Shown here: piece by piece, positions 20,841 through 32,184 of the stretch
Layout: the number at the start of each line of letters is the position of its first letter
Numbering within the stretch: the first letter of the stretch is position 1
Assembly (NCBI GenBank): GCA_029204225.1
Contig: CM055104.1
Location: 45,327,835-45,391,834, forward strand
DNA from: Diphasiastrum complanatum
Lineage: Eukaryota > Streptophyta > Lycopodiopsida > Lycopodiales > Lycopodiaceae
DNA: 64,000 bases
Reading direction: 5' to 3'
The notes under the pieces: model-generated
The model's database searches: none
What the model saw: the letters and a program-made list of their open reading frames with translations, nothing else
Told to the model about the DNA's origin: nothing
Made by a program: the position numbers and the translations under genes

Positions 20841-21440
20841 GAGATTGGACTGCATAATGAAAGAAAGCAAAAAATTAATCTAATTCCACAACCACAGTCA
20901 AAGGAATGGATGGGCATGCTCATAAAAGAATCACTCAAGAAAGCCATCATAAACAAGGAGCTTCAAGAATGCCAAAAACTTGTGGAAGATCTTCTTATTC
21001 AATTCAAGAGCAAAATGACATTACATGTAAAGCTCCCTCACAAAAGAGGGGGCTTCTTAAATAAACCAAGAGGCTGCCCATGTGAAGCCTAAGTGGCAAT
21101 TCCACCAATTTACAAATTACAAGTGAAATTAGCTCCTCCACTAGAGGTCACCATCAAAAGATGGCCCACTCTAACTTATTTAAGAGGGGTCTACCACATT
21201 AATCACAAATGCATGTACATACTAGCTTCTACATGGTCATTCCTTCTCTTGGAATTCACCATGAGGCTCACATGATTTGAAACTGTATCCTAGCTAGTGC
21301 TTCTCAGCTCTCATGCTCGGCTCTCATCTTCATCCTTCTCTCTTCCTTCAGGGACCTCCTCCGTCTAGGGTGAGAGGTGCTCTTTTAGAATAACTTAGCT
21401 TGGCATCTTGGGGATTCCTTGGAATTTGCCATCACTTGGA
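20841..21440. other. Unassigned sequence with a 100-codon open frame
   Basis: A plus-strand open stretch at 20793-21092 contains SKEWMGMLIKESLKKAIINK and ends GGFLNKPRGCPCEA. No family was recognised and no conservation can be tested here. I treat it as unassigned. Confidence 0.25.
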
Positions 21441-21444
21441 TGTT

Positions 21445-21554
21445 AGCCCTTCGCTCTTAACACCTAGCTCTTGTCCCTTAGTCCTTAATCCTTGGCCCTA
21501 GGCCACTAAAACTTAACTCTTGGCCCTTCACTCTTAACCCTTGGTCCTTATTGC

Positions 21555-21623
<69 letters not shown>

Positions 21624-22000
21624 CCCTTAGTCCTTCGCCCTTAGCTTTTGTCCCTTAGTCCTCAACCCTTGGCCCTTGGCCATTGAAACTTAGTTCTTAG
21701 TACCTTTTGTGTTGGCCCTTGGCCCTTAACCCTTGGTCCTTAATCTTTGTCCTTAAATCCTTGGCCCTTAGCCCTTGATTCTTGATCTTTGGCCCTTAGC
21801 TCTTATCCCTTACTGCTTGGCCCTTAGTCCTTAGCCCTTGGCCATTGGCCCTTGGCTATTAGCCCTTCACTCTTAACCCTTGGTCCTTAACCCTTGCCCT
21901 TAGCCCTTAGTCCTTGGCCCTTAGCTCTTAGCTCTTGTCCCTTAGTCCTCAACTTGTGGCCCTTGGCCATTGAAACTCAACTCTTGGCCCTTTGTCCTTA

Positions 22001-22053
<53 letters not shown>

Positions 22054-22318
22054 CTTAGCCCTTAGCATTTAGCCCTTGATTCTTAACACTTCACCCTTCG
22101 TCTTGGCTCTTGGCCCTTGGCTCTAAATCTTTGGTCCTTATCTCCTCTCTTAACTCTTAGCCCTTCGCTCTTAGCCCTTATCCCTTGGCCCTTCGTCTTG
22201 GCCCTTGGTTCTTCTCCTTTGGCCCTTAACCCTTGGTCCTTAATCCTTGTCCTTTAATCCTTGGCCCTTAGCCCTTAACCTTGACCCTTGATCCTTCGCT
22301 CATATCCCTTATCTCTTA
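21445..22318 (+). repeat. 7-bp-period minisatellite (TTRGYCC) with embedded CT microsatellites
   Basis: About 750 bp of the 874 are built from 7-bp units such as TTGGCCC, TTAGTCC, TTAGCCC, TTGGTCC and TTAACCC, in long in-phase runs with occasional slips. Two CT tracts interrupt it: 21558-21620 and 22005-22051. The opposite strand reads GGGCTAA / GGGCCAA. This resembles but does not match the plant telomere unit TTTAGGG. Confidence 0.85.
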
Positions 22319-22324
22319 TCATGG

Positions 22325-23225
22325 TTGAGACAAATGCTTTCATTCATTCATTCCAGCTTTGGCCTCAAAGAGGATGTCATATCTGCTACTTGGGTGGGTA
22401 AGCTCCAATCCACCAGAGTGTTTCTACGTTTGAAGGATGCTTTGCTTTATCAAAATATTCTACATAAAAGAGGTTGCTTGAAGGGATCTACTATTTTTAT
22501 ATATGAAGACTTGATGCCCATTCAATGGCTACCACCATCTCAACCCTCCCCCTCCTCGTTGTTGCTGTCACAACTTCTCCTCCCTTTGCTCCTACTATGC
22601 CCCCCCCCCCCTCGCTAGTGCCACCTCATCCCCTTCCCACCTCGCAGCTGCCAGCATCTCAACTCCCCTCCCCTCACTGTTGTTGTCACAGCTCCCCCCC
22701 CCGTCGCTGATGAAACTTCCACACTCACTACTGATGACATCTCCATCCTCGCTACTGTTGTAATTTCTACCCTCGCTACTACTACAACCTCCACCCTCGC
22801 TACTATTGCCACCTGAACATTGTCCAATGTGTCTGCTGCTACCATGGCACCCCCCTCCACCTCATCTTTTTTCACTACTACCCCTCTCTCTCTTTCATCC
22901 TCTTCCTCTTCTGCATCATCTTCACACACACACACACACAGCTCCTCCATCCACGACATCCATTCTCTACACTCCCTCCAAATCAACTGAACTATTTTCC
23001 TCTTGGGAAACTGACCAGATGAGAGTGGATCTCCAATTCTTGAAACAAGAACTTTCACAATTGAAAGAAGTAATGGTCTCCTTACTAAAGGAAAAGAACC
23101 AGCTGCAGTCCAAAGTCGCTTCATTGGACAAGCAACATAGAGATTCATGGGTAGCAGTCTTCAAGAAAGGCACCAAGCCTAGCGCCTCCATTTCCTCAGG
23201 TTTTGTAGGGTGCAATTTATACGTA
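22325..23225 (+). pseudogene. Possible retroposon ORF1-like coding region, unknown
   Basis: From 22325 an open frame reads ISATWVGKLQSTRVFLRLKD, then NILHKRGCLKGSTIFIYEDL. The order of a basic, aromatic patch and the GSTIFIYEDL end resembles nucleic-acid-binding domains of retroposon ORF1 proteins; this is a weak inference. A Pro/Ser/Thr-rich low-complexity stretch follows (22525-22960). A coiled-coil-like helix comes next (22990-23140, FLKQELSQLKEVMVSLLKEK) and ends at KPSASISSGFVGC. Frames change between the pieces. Confidence 0.35.
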
Positions 23226-23386
23226 GCGCTCTATTTGATTATGAGCGATAGTATTTTGCCATCCGTCAGGTCTAGGTATTTCGCTAGACATTTCTGACAG
23301 TGGGTGTGACTAGTGAGAATTTACCAAAGCGGCGTATTTCGGCTGCATTTGGTGGACTGCCCGCTCTTGTGTTTCAAAGAGGTTGG

Positions 23387-23468
23387 GCCCAGTTTTTAGC
23401 TCAATTCCTCACAACACTATGGGTTGAGCCCAGTTTTTAGCTCAGTTCCTCACAACAGTATGGGTCTA
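23387..23468 (+). repeat. 41-bp tandem duplication
   Basis: Two units starting GCCCAGTTTTTAGCTCA at 23387 and 23428, with a few substitutions. Confidence 0.85.
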
Positions 23469-23667
23469 GATCACAGCAGTAACCGCAAAGATCTTATGGC
23501 CACGAGAATGATTGCAATAATGTGTTGAGGTCTGCCACGTAGGTGTGCTCAGTTGCAGCGACTTCTTCTCACTCTCTGAAAACATGATTTCTTTCAGTGC
23601 TAGATATGTAGTGCTAGCCCGCAGCCTTTACTCACAATGCTCTAACAGTAGCATGATTAGCTTGTTT

Positions 23668-23815
23668 CTGTTTGATCCTTTGGGAACTCTTCAACTACGA
23701 GATTATTGATCCTTAGTTGATACTGAGTCTTCTTGAACAATCTGTTTGATCCTTTGGGAACTCTTCAACTACGAGATTATTGATCCTTAGTTGATACTAA
23801 GTCTTCTTGAACAAC
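23668..23815 (+). repeat. 74-bp tandem duplication, nearly identical
   Basis: Units at 23668-23741 and 23742-23815 differ at one obvious position (TACTGAGTC versus TACTAAGTC). This indicates a recent duplication or an assembly duplication. Confidence 0.9.
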
Positions 23816-25655
23816 GTGAGCTCCCAGGATGATGCTAGACCACATGTGACATGTTGTGTGAAATGATTGAGTATGCCCTTATTGTTGTTGATAGCTTTCA
23901 CTCAGATTGAGGTCATGTATCTCTCTACTGTATTCTGAATTTGGCAGCCTTCAAGATTGGCAAGTAGAGCTCTCACATGCGTAGTGATCATCACATGTTC
24001 AAACTTGGTAGGTAGCTGTCAGCATGCTATTCATTATACTCAGCTTCATTCTTGCATACTGATAGGTGGTTGCTTCCTCAGACTGATGTTTTTTCCTCAA
24101 ACCCTGTGATCTGGTATAAGCTCGAGCAAGAGTTCATGCATTGTGGTTCACTTTAAGCCCAAGGTCAGTTAACTCCTCTATGCCTCAACAATTTCATCCA
24201 TGATATCTCTATATTTTCTCTCACCCTCATAACAAGCAACTCTAAAATGAACTTCTCCTTTCTTCAAATTCTTCTTCTCATGAGTCATAAACAAAACACA
24301 GGCCTTTCAATGTATGCTACAATCATGCAATGGCCTAAAAAAACCATACTCTCACCAATTAATTGCTTACACACCCTTCAAACAGCCCATATGTACATCT
24401 CCCACAATAGTAATAACCAATAACAATCAAGGCAATCATGGCTATTGGTTAAGTATTCTCAATTTACAAAGAGTAGTTAACTCATATCTCCATCAATTTC
24501 ACCATCCAATTTTTCCAACACTTCCAAAACACTAACTCTAAATACCCTCAACTAAGATAATGAAACTCCTTATGACTCATATGAAGCAAGAAAACAACTC
24601 TATTCACATGGTTCTCCATCATGACAATACTTTTCAGTGACCCAACTATTGAAATATTTCCCATGCTCCAACTATTCAACTATTCGACTATGCAACTATT
24701 CAATCATTCAACTCTTCGACTATCTTCCATTATTTGACTATTATGTTTTTGAAACAAGGAGTGGACTCTCTTATATAGCCAACCCCCAGGGGTTGCCCTT
24801 CAACATGACATTTTGTCAATTGTCATGCATTTCGTACCTTATTTGCCACATGTCCTTCCCTTATTAGGGTTCACCTATTTTAGTAGATTCCCCAACTTGC
24901 TTCCCTCCTCCAAATAGGGTGTTCTTTGGGTTTTGGAGCTCAACAACCTCGAAGTTTATCTTTTCACGCTTCTCAAGTTTGTCTTTTTATTGTTTTCTCC
25001 AAGTGGTTCTTCCCTTAGATTGTCTTTTTCCAAAATAGTATGTGCTTAGGGCAAGGAACCTTTTTGCCTTACCCTTGTTGACTAACCTAGTAGCTACTAG
25101 TCAACCCCTATGGGTGTAGCTGGCCCATCATTTTCCTTTGCGTTGGTTTTTTAGATTGTCAGTTTTTCTATGTTGACAACTTTTCCATATGTTCGTACTG
25201 CTTGGCCCATTGATCTGTCTTTGCTCGAAATTATTTGACCTTGCCGTTAGGATTTCCATGGTATTTTGAGCCTATTATTATATTTTTAGTAACGAAAATT
25301 TCACTGTATTTTTTCTTTGCTGGATCTTTTCTTGAAATTGGCTTCTGCAACATTCATGAATAGAGCTCTTTTTGCAAAAGCCCATCACAAGAACCGCGAC
25401 GCTGAAGATGCCAAGGGCAAACGGCTGAAAAAGGGTCATTAAGGCAACTCTTATCCATACAAAAGTCCAAAGAAAGCATACAAGGACTCAATTTTATTTT
25501 TATTGTTTTTTCCCATTACCTCATTTTCTCCTCCTTGTTTTCTTTTTATTTTCTACTCTTTCGCCATGGTTTCACGTCCATGCATGCCCACGTACGCCAA
25601 CGCCAATGACATACGCAGGTGCCAAGGGACTGTCACCAAAATTGCAGTGGGGGCA
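23816..25655. other. Spacer with CAACTATTC-type repeats, no gene seen
   Basis: Near 24640-24745 short degenerate units such as CAACTATTC and GACTATG are clustered. The rest is AT- and TC-rich. The last 150 bp lead into a PPT at 25644-25655, so the 3' end of an LTR-element interior is plausible, but no pol domain was identified. Confidence 0.4.
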
Positions 25656-26555
25656 TGTTAGAAGATTCTGGTGAAGATTCTTCTAACGATGTTATTATGC
25701 CGTCAAACTACTCTAAGGAACAGTAATGAACAACCAAAAAGGAGTTCCAGAATCCATATTCACTGGGGAAGCCAATATCAGAAAGTCAGCAAGAGTACAG
25801 ACCGGCCGACGAGCGAAGACAAAGCCAAGTGTCTTCCCAACAGATTTTATGCCAACGAGAATAAAAACATGGCCGAGTCGGCATAGGAATTAGATCTATC
25901 AGTAATATAATGTCAGACACCTTTAAATGATGCACTACTGTACTTGTAAGCCAAAGGCACGAGAAGTAGAAATAGATCTAAAATACCAATGGGCTAAAAT
26001 AAGAAAGGAACCAAGTAGTTCTAAAATGCAATTTGGATTTTTAAACTTTTTATGATGGTCAAGTTATTATGGCACATGGTTTTTGGTTGAACAAAAAATC
26101 CTAACCCTAACTTTGTCTATAAGTAGGGGCATGCAAAGACAATTCTGTCTAGGATCTGTAGATCCAATTGTCCACTAGTAAAGCAAGACAATTGCTCGTG
26201 AGAGAACTGTGTTTTTCCACGCTAGCGTGGACATGCAGTGCTTGAAGGAATCAGAGAAAGATCAATATAGATGATTTTCTTGTTGTGTCTGATCTCGAAT
26301 GCTAATGCGTCTGCTGTTTATTCGTGTGTCTAAGTTTCCTTGTTCATTTGAATTCCGCACCTTGGTTGATACTATGTTGAATGATGTATTAATTTTATAA
26401 AATGTAGATCAGCAGTGCCTGACTACACCCTGGAGGACTGTAGGAGTGATTCAGCTGGCAGTGTCCAGCGATCGCATCTGAACTCCATCCGCGGGCAAGA
26501 GAGTCGTGGTTCCTTTGCGAAAGCTTTGCGACTGCGATCCTCCTCATTCTTAACA
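25656..26555 (+). mobile_element. 900-bp LTR (copy 2), bounded by PPT on the left and PBS on the right
   Basis: Begins TGTTAGAAGATTCTGG after the purine tract GCAGTGGGGGCA and ends TTAACA before GTGGTATCAGAGC. Its left half matches 5420-5865 and its right half (26130-26555) matches 39340-39775. The join between the two similarity blocks is just after the TATA-like CTATAAGTAGGG near 26120. It therefore links the LTR families of a Ty3-gag element and of copia element C. Confidence 0.75.
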
Positions 26556-26556
26556 G

Positions 26557-26750
26557 TGGTATCAGAGCATATCACACTTCTTCCCATCGCTATTGGATCG
26601 AAGTCCGATACTACACGACAGCTCACCCCGGTTGGAGATCCAAGCCCCATCTTTGCCCTCTTGATCGCACCAATTAGGGAGGCACAGAAAGGGTCCAACA
26701 AAAGCCATAGGGGACATTTGAGTAGAGATAGTGATAGAAATAGACTCATT
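26557..26750 (+). mobile_element. PBS and short interior remnant after the LTR
   Basis: TGGTATCAGAGC lies at 26557-26568. About 180 bp follow without a recognised gag domain, then AT-rich DNA. The element is truncated here. Confidence 0.6.
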
Positions 26751-28280
26751 TAGTCTGGCAAATTTGTCACATAATACTATGACAAGTAATATCAAAAGTA
26801 GATGAATAAATGATTCAAAATATTGACGTAGTGCAATTTATTATATTACTAATCATATCAATTGTTCTACTTATTTATTTGATTAATTGACATGACACAA
26901 AAATATTTTATGGGTAAAAATCTGTAGATAATTATATTTGATCATGATATATTGTTATTATATAGTATATCACATTTGGTTCTCACTTCTATATATGGCC
27001 CATATTGGTGATAGAAAATCGAATTGAATGTGTTGATAAGCACATCTAGACATGGTCAAGTAGGTACATTGCTTTTTACAAGAATAAACCATCTAAAACA
27101 TATGACATGTGACAGAGATTTCTACCAATCATGATGGGCCCAAAAACAAGAATATTGCATGTTGATTGTTTATACATCTATATCTTGCTTGGAAGTGTCC
27201 TCAACACTTGACATTTCCAAATTTGCTAATAAACTTACAATCCAAGTTTTGCCATTTTCATGTGTTCTATAGTGGCTTGAGTCCACTTGGGGAAAGATGA
27301 ACCAACAATGCCATCCTTTCTAATGTTGGTAGCACCTCCCAAAAGGTTGGTACTAACACATTGGTCGGTGTCTCATTAAGTAAGTTCCATTCTAATTTAA
27401 GTCTATCCCCACTAACTTTTTTGGACACACAAACCGCTATAATTCACAAAATGTGTCCAAACCGCTATAATTCACAAAATGGATACCAGAGCATTCATTT
27501 AAATTTAAAAATCGCAATAACCATGACTTGTGGCAAGGACCCACGTCGCTAGATACATGATCCAAAAGGGCTCCTCGTCCTAGTAAGAAATTCCCAAACT
27601 TTTGTATCATTGTCAAGTGAATGGGGTTGGGCCTAAAGAAACACCCTCTTGATTTTTCAGGTCTAGTGCATTCTAAATTCTACATTTGCTTACATTGAGA
27701 CAAAGAGGCACTTAGAATCCAACCCACCCCATGTGACGTCTCAACCCCAACAAACACATGAAAATTTGTATATGAGGTTTTTGGCATTAATGCACATCCA
27801 ACCTACCCCATGTGTGATGTACACCCCCAACAAACACATGAAAATTCATATATGAGGTTTTTGGCAGCGATGCACGTCCTTGGCAAGTTACTCCCTTCAC
27901 CACATATTTTTGAGGGTGGTTTAGGTTTGAACCGAGCGGCCAGCCAAGCTTCATGGAGATTTGATACTTGCTCCTCGTGACCTTAGCTTTATTGTCAAAG
28001 AAGCAATTATACTTTATAACATAATAGTCCAAATGTCGTGTGTTGTCCCAAGGACTCTCTTACATGAATGCATGTTGCTCAAATTTTAGCTTGCAAGGTG
28101 CATTTTCCAAATAATTAACTTCAAGCAGTTAAAATTTTAACACGAAATATAGATCATCCATAGAGCATGATTGTACTATGATATTGCACTTTGATCATGG
28201 ATATTGTACTTTGATGTAAAGCAACCCTTAACAATAAGATAATATGGAATCTACAAACTTATTAAAGCCAGTCCATAATC
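26751..28280. other. AT-rich intergenic DNA with small tandem duplications
   Basis: No gene was recognised. A 28-bp period duplication starts with AAACCGCTATAATTCACAAA at 27431 and 27459. A 79-bp period duplication (27717 and 27796) contains CCCCAACAAACACATGAAAA. Both are imperfect or short. Confidence 0.6.
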
Positions 28281-28765
28281 ATATGCGAGGACAGTGGATC
28301 TAGCTAAAGTTTCCTTTCGAATCTCCTGGCTGATTGTAGCTGCAGGATCATATCATGTGCAGGTAATTGTAGAAGGACTTGTTCCAAGTGTTGTCAGGTT
28401 TCTGAGTTGATAATTTCTGCAAGATGCTATCAACTGATGACGGCTCAAGTCCTGAATTATATACGTCATAGAACTTTTGTATTTGTTAAATCACATCTCA
28501 TTGTATTAGATTGGTTGTATAACTCCCGAAGCATCAGTATGGATTACCCTTTACCTTGGATGGATTTATGACTTGCTCATAGAGGCACGGGATGGTTGAA
28601 CTGGGTTCTGCATGTGTTTACTCAAGCATTGTCGGTCATATTGATGCAATTCGATTTATCCGATATCACTTGATCACATGCTGAGCCAATGAATTTCGTT
28701 CATGATTGATGTGTTAATTTTCACAAAGGCATAGCTCCAGGAAGCACAGGTGATGGTGGAGTGGT
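28281..28765 (+). promoter_or_regulatory. Putative 5' flank / 5' UTR of the F-box/Kelch gene
   Basis: Sequence directly upstream of the intact gene. A possible UTR intron donor is TGCAG|GTAATT near 28364, with several AG acceptors downstream; this is unproven. An in-frame TGA at 28751 rules out a longer protein. A short overlapping upstream ORF (28753-28839) starts 13 bp before the main start. Confidence 0.35.
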
Positions 28766-29866
28766 ATGGAGTCCACAGAGGTCATCCCAGGATTACCGGA
28801 AGAGATAGCGTGGACGTGCTTTGTCAAAGTATCTTTTGAATGGCATCCTCAGATGGAGGCAGTCTGCCGGAGATGGAAGGCAGTTCTGAGAAGCAAGAAG
28901 TTCTTCGAAGCTCGCAAGAGGGCGGGATCCTCAAGGCAGTGCGTGTGCATGGTTCAAGCACTGCCTCCATCCTCCACAGCCCCAATCGGCGCCAATGTTG
29001 CTGGAACATCCCCACCGCCTTTGGGTATCACTGTCTATGACTTGCATCAACGTTCCTGGACGAGACTCTGTCCTGTGCCTGAATTCTCAAAAGCAGGTGT
29101 GCCTCTCTTCAGCCAGTGCGTCTGCAGTAATGGCAAGCTCGTCTTGCTGGGAGGATGGAATCCCACAAGTTATGCAGTTCTAAGATCTGTGTATATCTTC
29201 GACTTCTTCAGCAGGAAATGGTGCCGAGGATCAGACATGCTAAGAACCCGCTCCTTCTTCGCATGCAGTACACTCGATGGCCTCGTCTTTGTGGCTGGTG
29301 GGCATGATGACAACAAGGATGCTCTGGCTACAGCCGAGGTGTACTCCGTAGAGGATGATAGCTGGAGAGAGCTTCCTAGGATGAGCGAGGAGCGCGATGA
29401 GTGTGGGGGGTTTGAACTGAATGGAAAATTCTACGTGGTGAGCGGCTATCACACCCATACTCAGGGACAGTTTGTGCAGAGTGGGGAAGTGTACGATCCA
29501 AAGGTGGGGAATTGGAATAGGATAGAGAATTTATGGATGAAAGCTACTTGCAGCGCTGCCATAACAGCTGTTGCTTGTGGCCAACTCCATGATTTCAGTG
29601 GACAAGAAGTGCTGCGCTACAACGCTGATCTCAATTCGTGGCTGCTGGTGGACGCCATTCCGGAAGGCAGAACCGTGGCAGCTTGCACCAGTTCCTCCTC
29701 TGATTGCATCATAGTGGCCACTGCATCTTGCAACGGTGATACGAAATGCAAATACAAGCTATTCCTCTACAAACCAAGCCTTGTCAATGATTCTCGGTGG
29801 ACTAAATTTGAGAGCGAAGAGGATTTCTGCTCGTTGATTCAAACGTTGTGCACCGTTGAGCTTTGA
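28766..29866 (+). CDS. F-box/Kelch-repeat protein, KMD/KFB-like, intact
   Basis: A single-exon, 366-residue protein. The F-box occupies about residues 5-50, with the diagnostic IPGLPEEIAWTCFVKVSFEW and VCRRWKAVLRSKKFF. It binds SKP1 and so recruits substrates to an SCF ubiquitin ligase in cytosol/nucleus. Kelch-type blades follow: GKLVLLGGW (123-131), VYIFDFFSRKWCRGSDM, GLVFVAGGHDDNKDALATAE (172-191) with VYSVEDDSWRELPRM, GKFYVVSGY (220-228) with EVYDPKVGNWNRIENLW, and a weaker last blade near 282-300. Architecture, length and the IPGLPEEIA start match plant KFB proteins. Characterised relatives target type-B response regulators (KMD) or phenylalanine ammonia-lyase. The specific substrate here is inference. 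A TGA at 28751 and the F-box position support this start. GC is visibly higher than the surroundings and no lesion is seen. Confidence 0.93.
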   Translation: MESTEVIPGLPEEIAWTCFVKVSFEWHPQMEAVCRRWKAVLRSKKFFEARKRAGSSRQCVCMVQALPPSSTAPIGANVAGTSPPPLGITVYDLHQRSWTRLCPVPEFSKAGVPLFSQCVCSNGKLVLLGGWNPTSYAVLRSVYIFDFFSRKWCRGSDMLRTRSFFACSTLDGLVFVAGGHDDNKDALATAEVYSVEDDSWRELPRMSEERDECGGFELNGKFYVVSGYHTHTQGQFVQSGEVYDPKVGNWNRIENLWMKATCSAAITAVACGQLHDFSGQEVLRYNADLNSWLLVDAIPEGRTVAACTSSSSDCIIVATASCNGDTKCKYKLFLYKPSLVNDSRWTKFESEEDFCSLIQTLCTVEL

Positions 29867-31398
29867 CTTAGCACAAAACAAAACTGGGGCTAGAAACTGT
29901 CAAAACACCTGGTTTAATCATCTGTAAATTAGAACTTTTGATATGAAAGTGTAGAATATAAACAGTCGTAGCTAGTCAATATTTGGCATGGAAAGCCTGT
30001 AGTCCCCTACCCATGGATCTCCTAAATCGATTTGTAGAGAGGCTTTTGTGTGCAGTCTCCTCCTAAGTGAAAACCTCCTCATGAACGAATGATGCGACAA
30101 TTTCTTCTGGTAACTAGACTAGAACCCAAATTGTTGTTCCTTACAGATTTGTTTTTTGGAAAGATTTGGATGTAAGTGGTTGACAGCATGTATGTCTCGA
30201 GCATTCTGCTTTTCTAAATTTAAGCTTGAAGTCGCAGTTGAGGTTCAAAGAATGTACAACTGCTGGTTACAATGGTTTGATGGAGGTAGTCATACGTTTT
30301 CAGAAATTCAGCCTGCAGTTTTTCATATTCTGGATGATTGATATAGAATGCTGAGTCATGGGGGAGGCTGAGCCTACAGGTTCTGTAAGGAAGATCCCAG
30401 CTGGGGCTTGTGGGGTCCAATTTCAGGCAATGCAACACGTATTGCGAATAAGAGAATTAATTATCTAATTATCTACACAGTGGCAACTTATGCTGTCTGC
30501 AAAAATCGTGGATCTTTGTTTCTAATCCATGATTGTTTTGCAAGCACGAAGCCTTGTCTGCGTGGACCTTTGCACTCACCTAAAGTCCTAGGCATTGTTG
30601 GTTATTGCTGTTTTTCTCAAAATTGAAATTCCAAGCAGCTGATGGATATACACTCAGCACTGTTCACTCATATGACAAAATGGATCTGCATCCATGGGAC
30701 ATGATGATTATAATTTAGATTTATATATGTATGACACTTAGGAAACAATCAGTATCATCATATTATAATAGTTTAAGGCTCAAGTCAAATCTTAAGATTG
30801 CTTTTTCGCATGATAACAATGGTACCGGGCTTTGTTTCTTTGCAAAAAAGAGGTCAAGATGATAATTATGGGTGTATGAAATGGTCCAATGCTGTAAAAA
30901 ATTAACAATTATTCAACTTTGTTCATGGGTACAGATTCGTCCTATGCCTTTTTCTTTCACACTAATTCCTCTTTATTATACAAACCTCATGGTTAGCACG
31001 CCGGAGCACACTAAGTCTCTCCCATAAGGGATGACTGAAGGATCGAGTGTTAGGCCTACATCCAACTCAAGGTGGCATTTAGCTCCACTTCATGTGAACC
31101 AACCAAAAACATCTGGATGGTTTCCAGGAGCAATGTACAGTTAAGGGAGCACCAAATTCTTAACTAAGACTGCAATGGCGACCAGTCAAAGGTAGAGCTT
31201 CGATGTAGCTTACGTACATGAAGGCTTAATTTTGACTAACAAGCCATATAAGTCGCATTTGAAAATACAATGCTCCTAATTGGTGTGAACATTATAGCCA
31301 CATGTGATTGCCATGGTAGTGAGCAAACCATATTAATCCAAATGTGAAGGTGTGCTCAACACGAACTCCCAAGCATCAATCTCCTTTGAGTGGAGCTG
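29867..31398. other. 3' flank and intergenic DNA, no gene seen
   Basis: It includes the likely 3' UTR of the F-box/Kelch gene; no canonical AATAAA is obvious close by. Otherwise AT-rich DNA without recognised domains. Confidence 0.5.
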
Positions 31399-31423
31399 CC
31401 CCCCCCCCCCCCCCCCCCCCCCC
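31399..31423 (+). repeat. Poly(C) tract
   Basis: A run of 25 C. True length is uncertain because of slippage. Confidence 0.8.
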
Positions 31424-32184
31424 ACTATTGTCGAGCAATAGAAGCTAGCTATAAGCACATTCTTACAATTTTAGGTTGAGGTCTATGGATGATGTCAAAT
31501 GTGGATATCCTATTGAGTACCACGTACAATGGGTACTAGAGCCTAAGGGACATCAATGATGGAATTTGACCCATATTGCTTGTCAATACTAATTTGAAGC
31601 CTAACAAAGACAAACTTTTGTCAAACTAAACACACCTTTAAAAAAAATTACCAATTTTTTTGGCCTTGCCAAGCACAAGCAATACTAAGTCTTCAAGTTG
31701 GAGTCTTTGCAAAAGTCAATGTAAAAGTAAGTATTTGAAAGTCACAACGCTCACTCCACAAAATGAAGGGCCACTTCCCATTGAAAAGGCACTCTCACCC
31801 CCTAATATTAGCATGTATAGATTTGAAAAGCAATCATATAGTTTTAGCATATTTAAGAGCTTTCATTGCAGCATATCATGCATTTCTCCTTCAATGATGT
31901 CACAACACTTAATGGGTTGTTCTTTAATGAGCTCTCATGCAACAAACAATCCTATAATAATTTGGCAATACTAGTTCTTCTAAGTGGTTCTAATGCATAA
32001 AAGTGAACATGCATGCACATACAGGAGCAATGGTGGTAGACTGTAGTGGTTGTTGCCTCATATGTCTCTAATGTCCCGACACATGGTGTCATAACATCCA
32101 AGCTACTATGCTACCTCAAATATGGCCCCAAGACCAAGAAGTGCATCATACTCATTTATTCATTTTTTTTTTCATTTCATGATA
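31424..32184. other. Spacer without recognised gene
   Basis: A 104-codon open frame at 31660-31974 has no recognisable domain and unremarkable composition. I do not call it a gene. Confidence 0.4.

Noticed and set aside
21445-22318. Interstitial telomere repeat
   Set aside because: The period is 7, but the units (TTRGYCC) differ from CCCTAAA and no canonical telomere run occurs.
22615-23148. 177-codon minus-strand frame rich in Val/Glu
   Set aside because: It is the shadow of the Pro/Ser/Thr-rich plus-strand low-complexity stretch, with no domain.
26423-26749. Open frames on both strands over 26.4-26.75 kb as a gene
   Set aside because: They straddle an LTR end and PBS, and no domain is present.
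31660-31974. 104-codon open frame
   Set aside because: No domain, no splice context and no repeat partner; expected by chance in this length of DNA.
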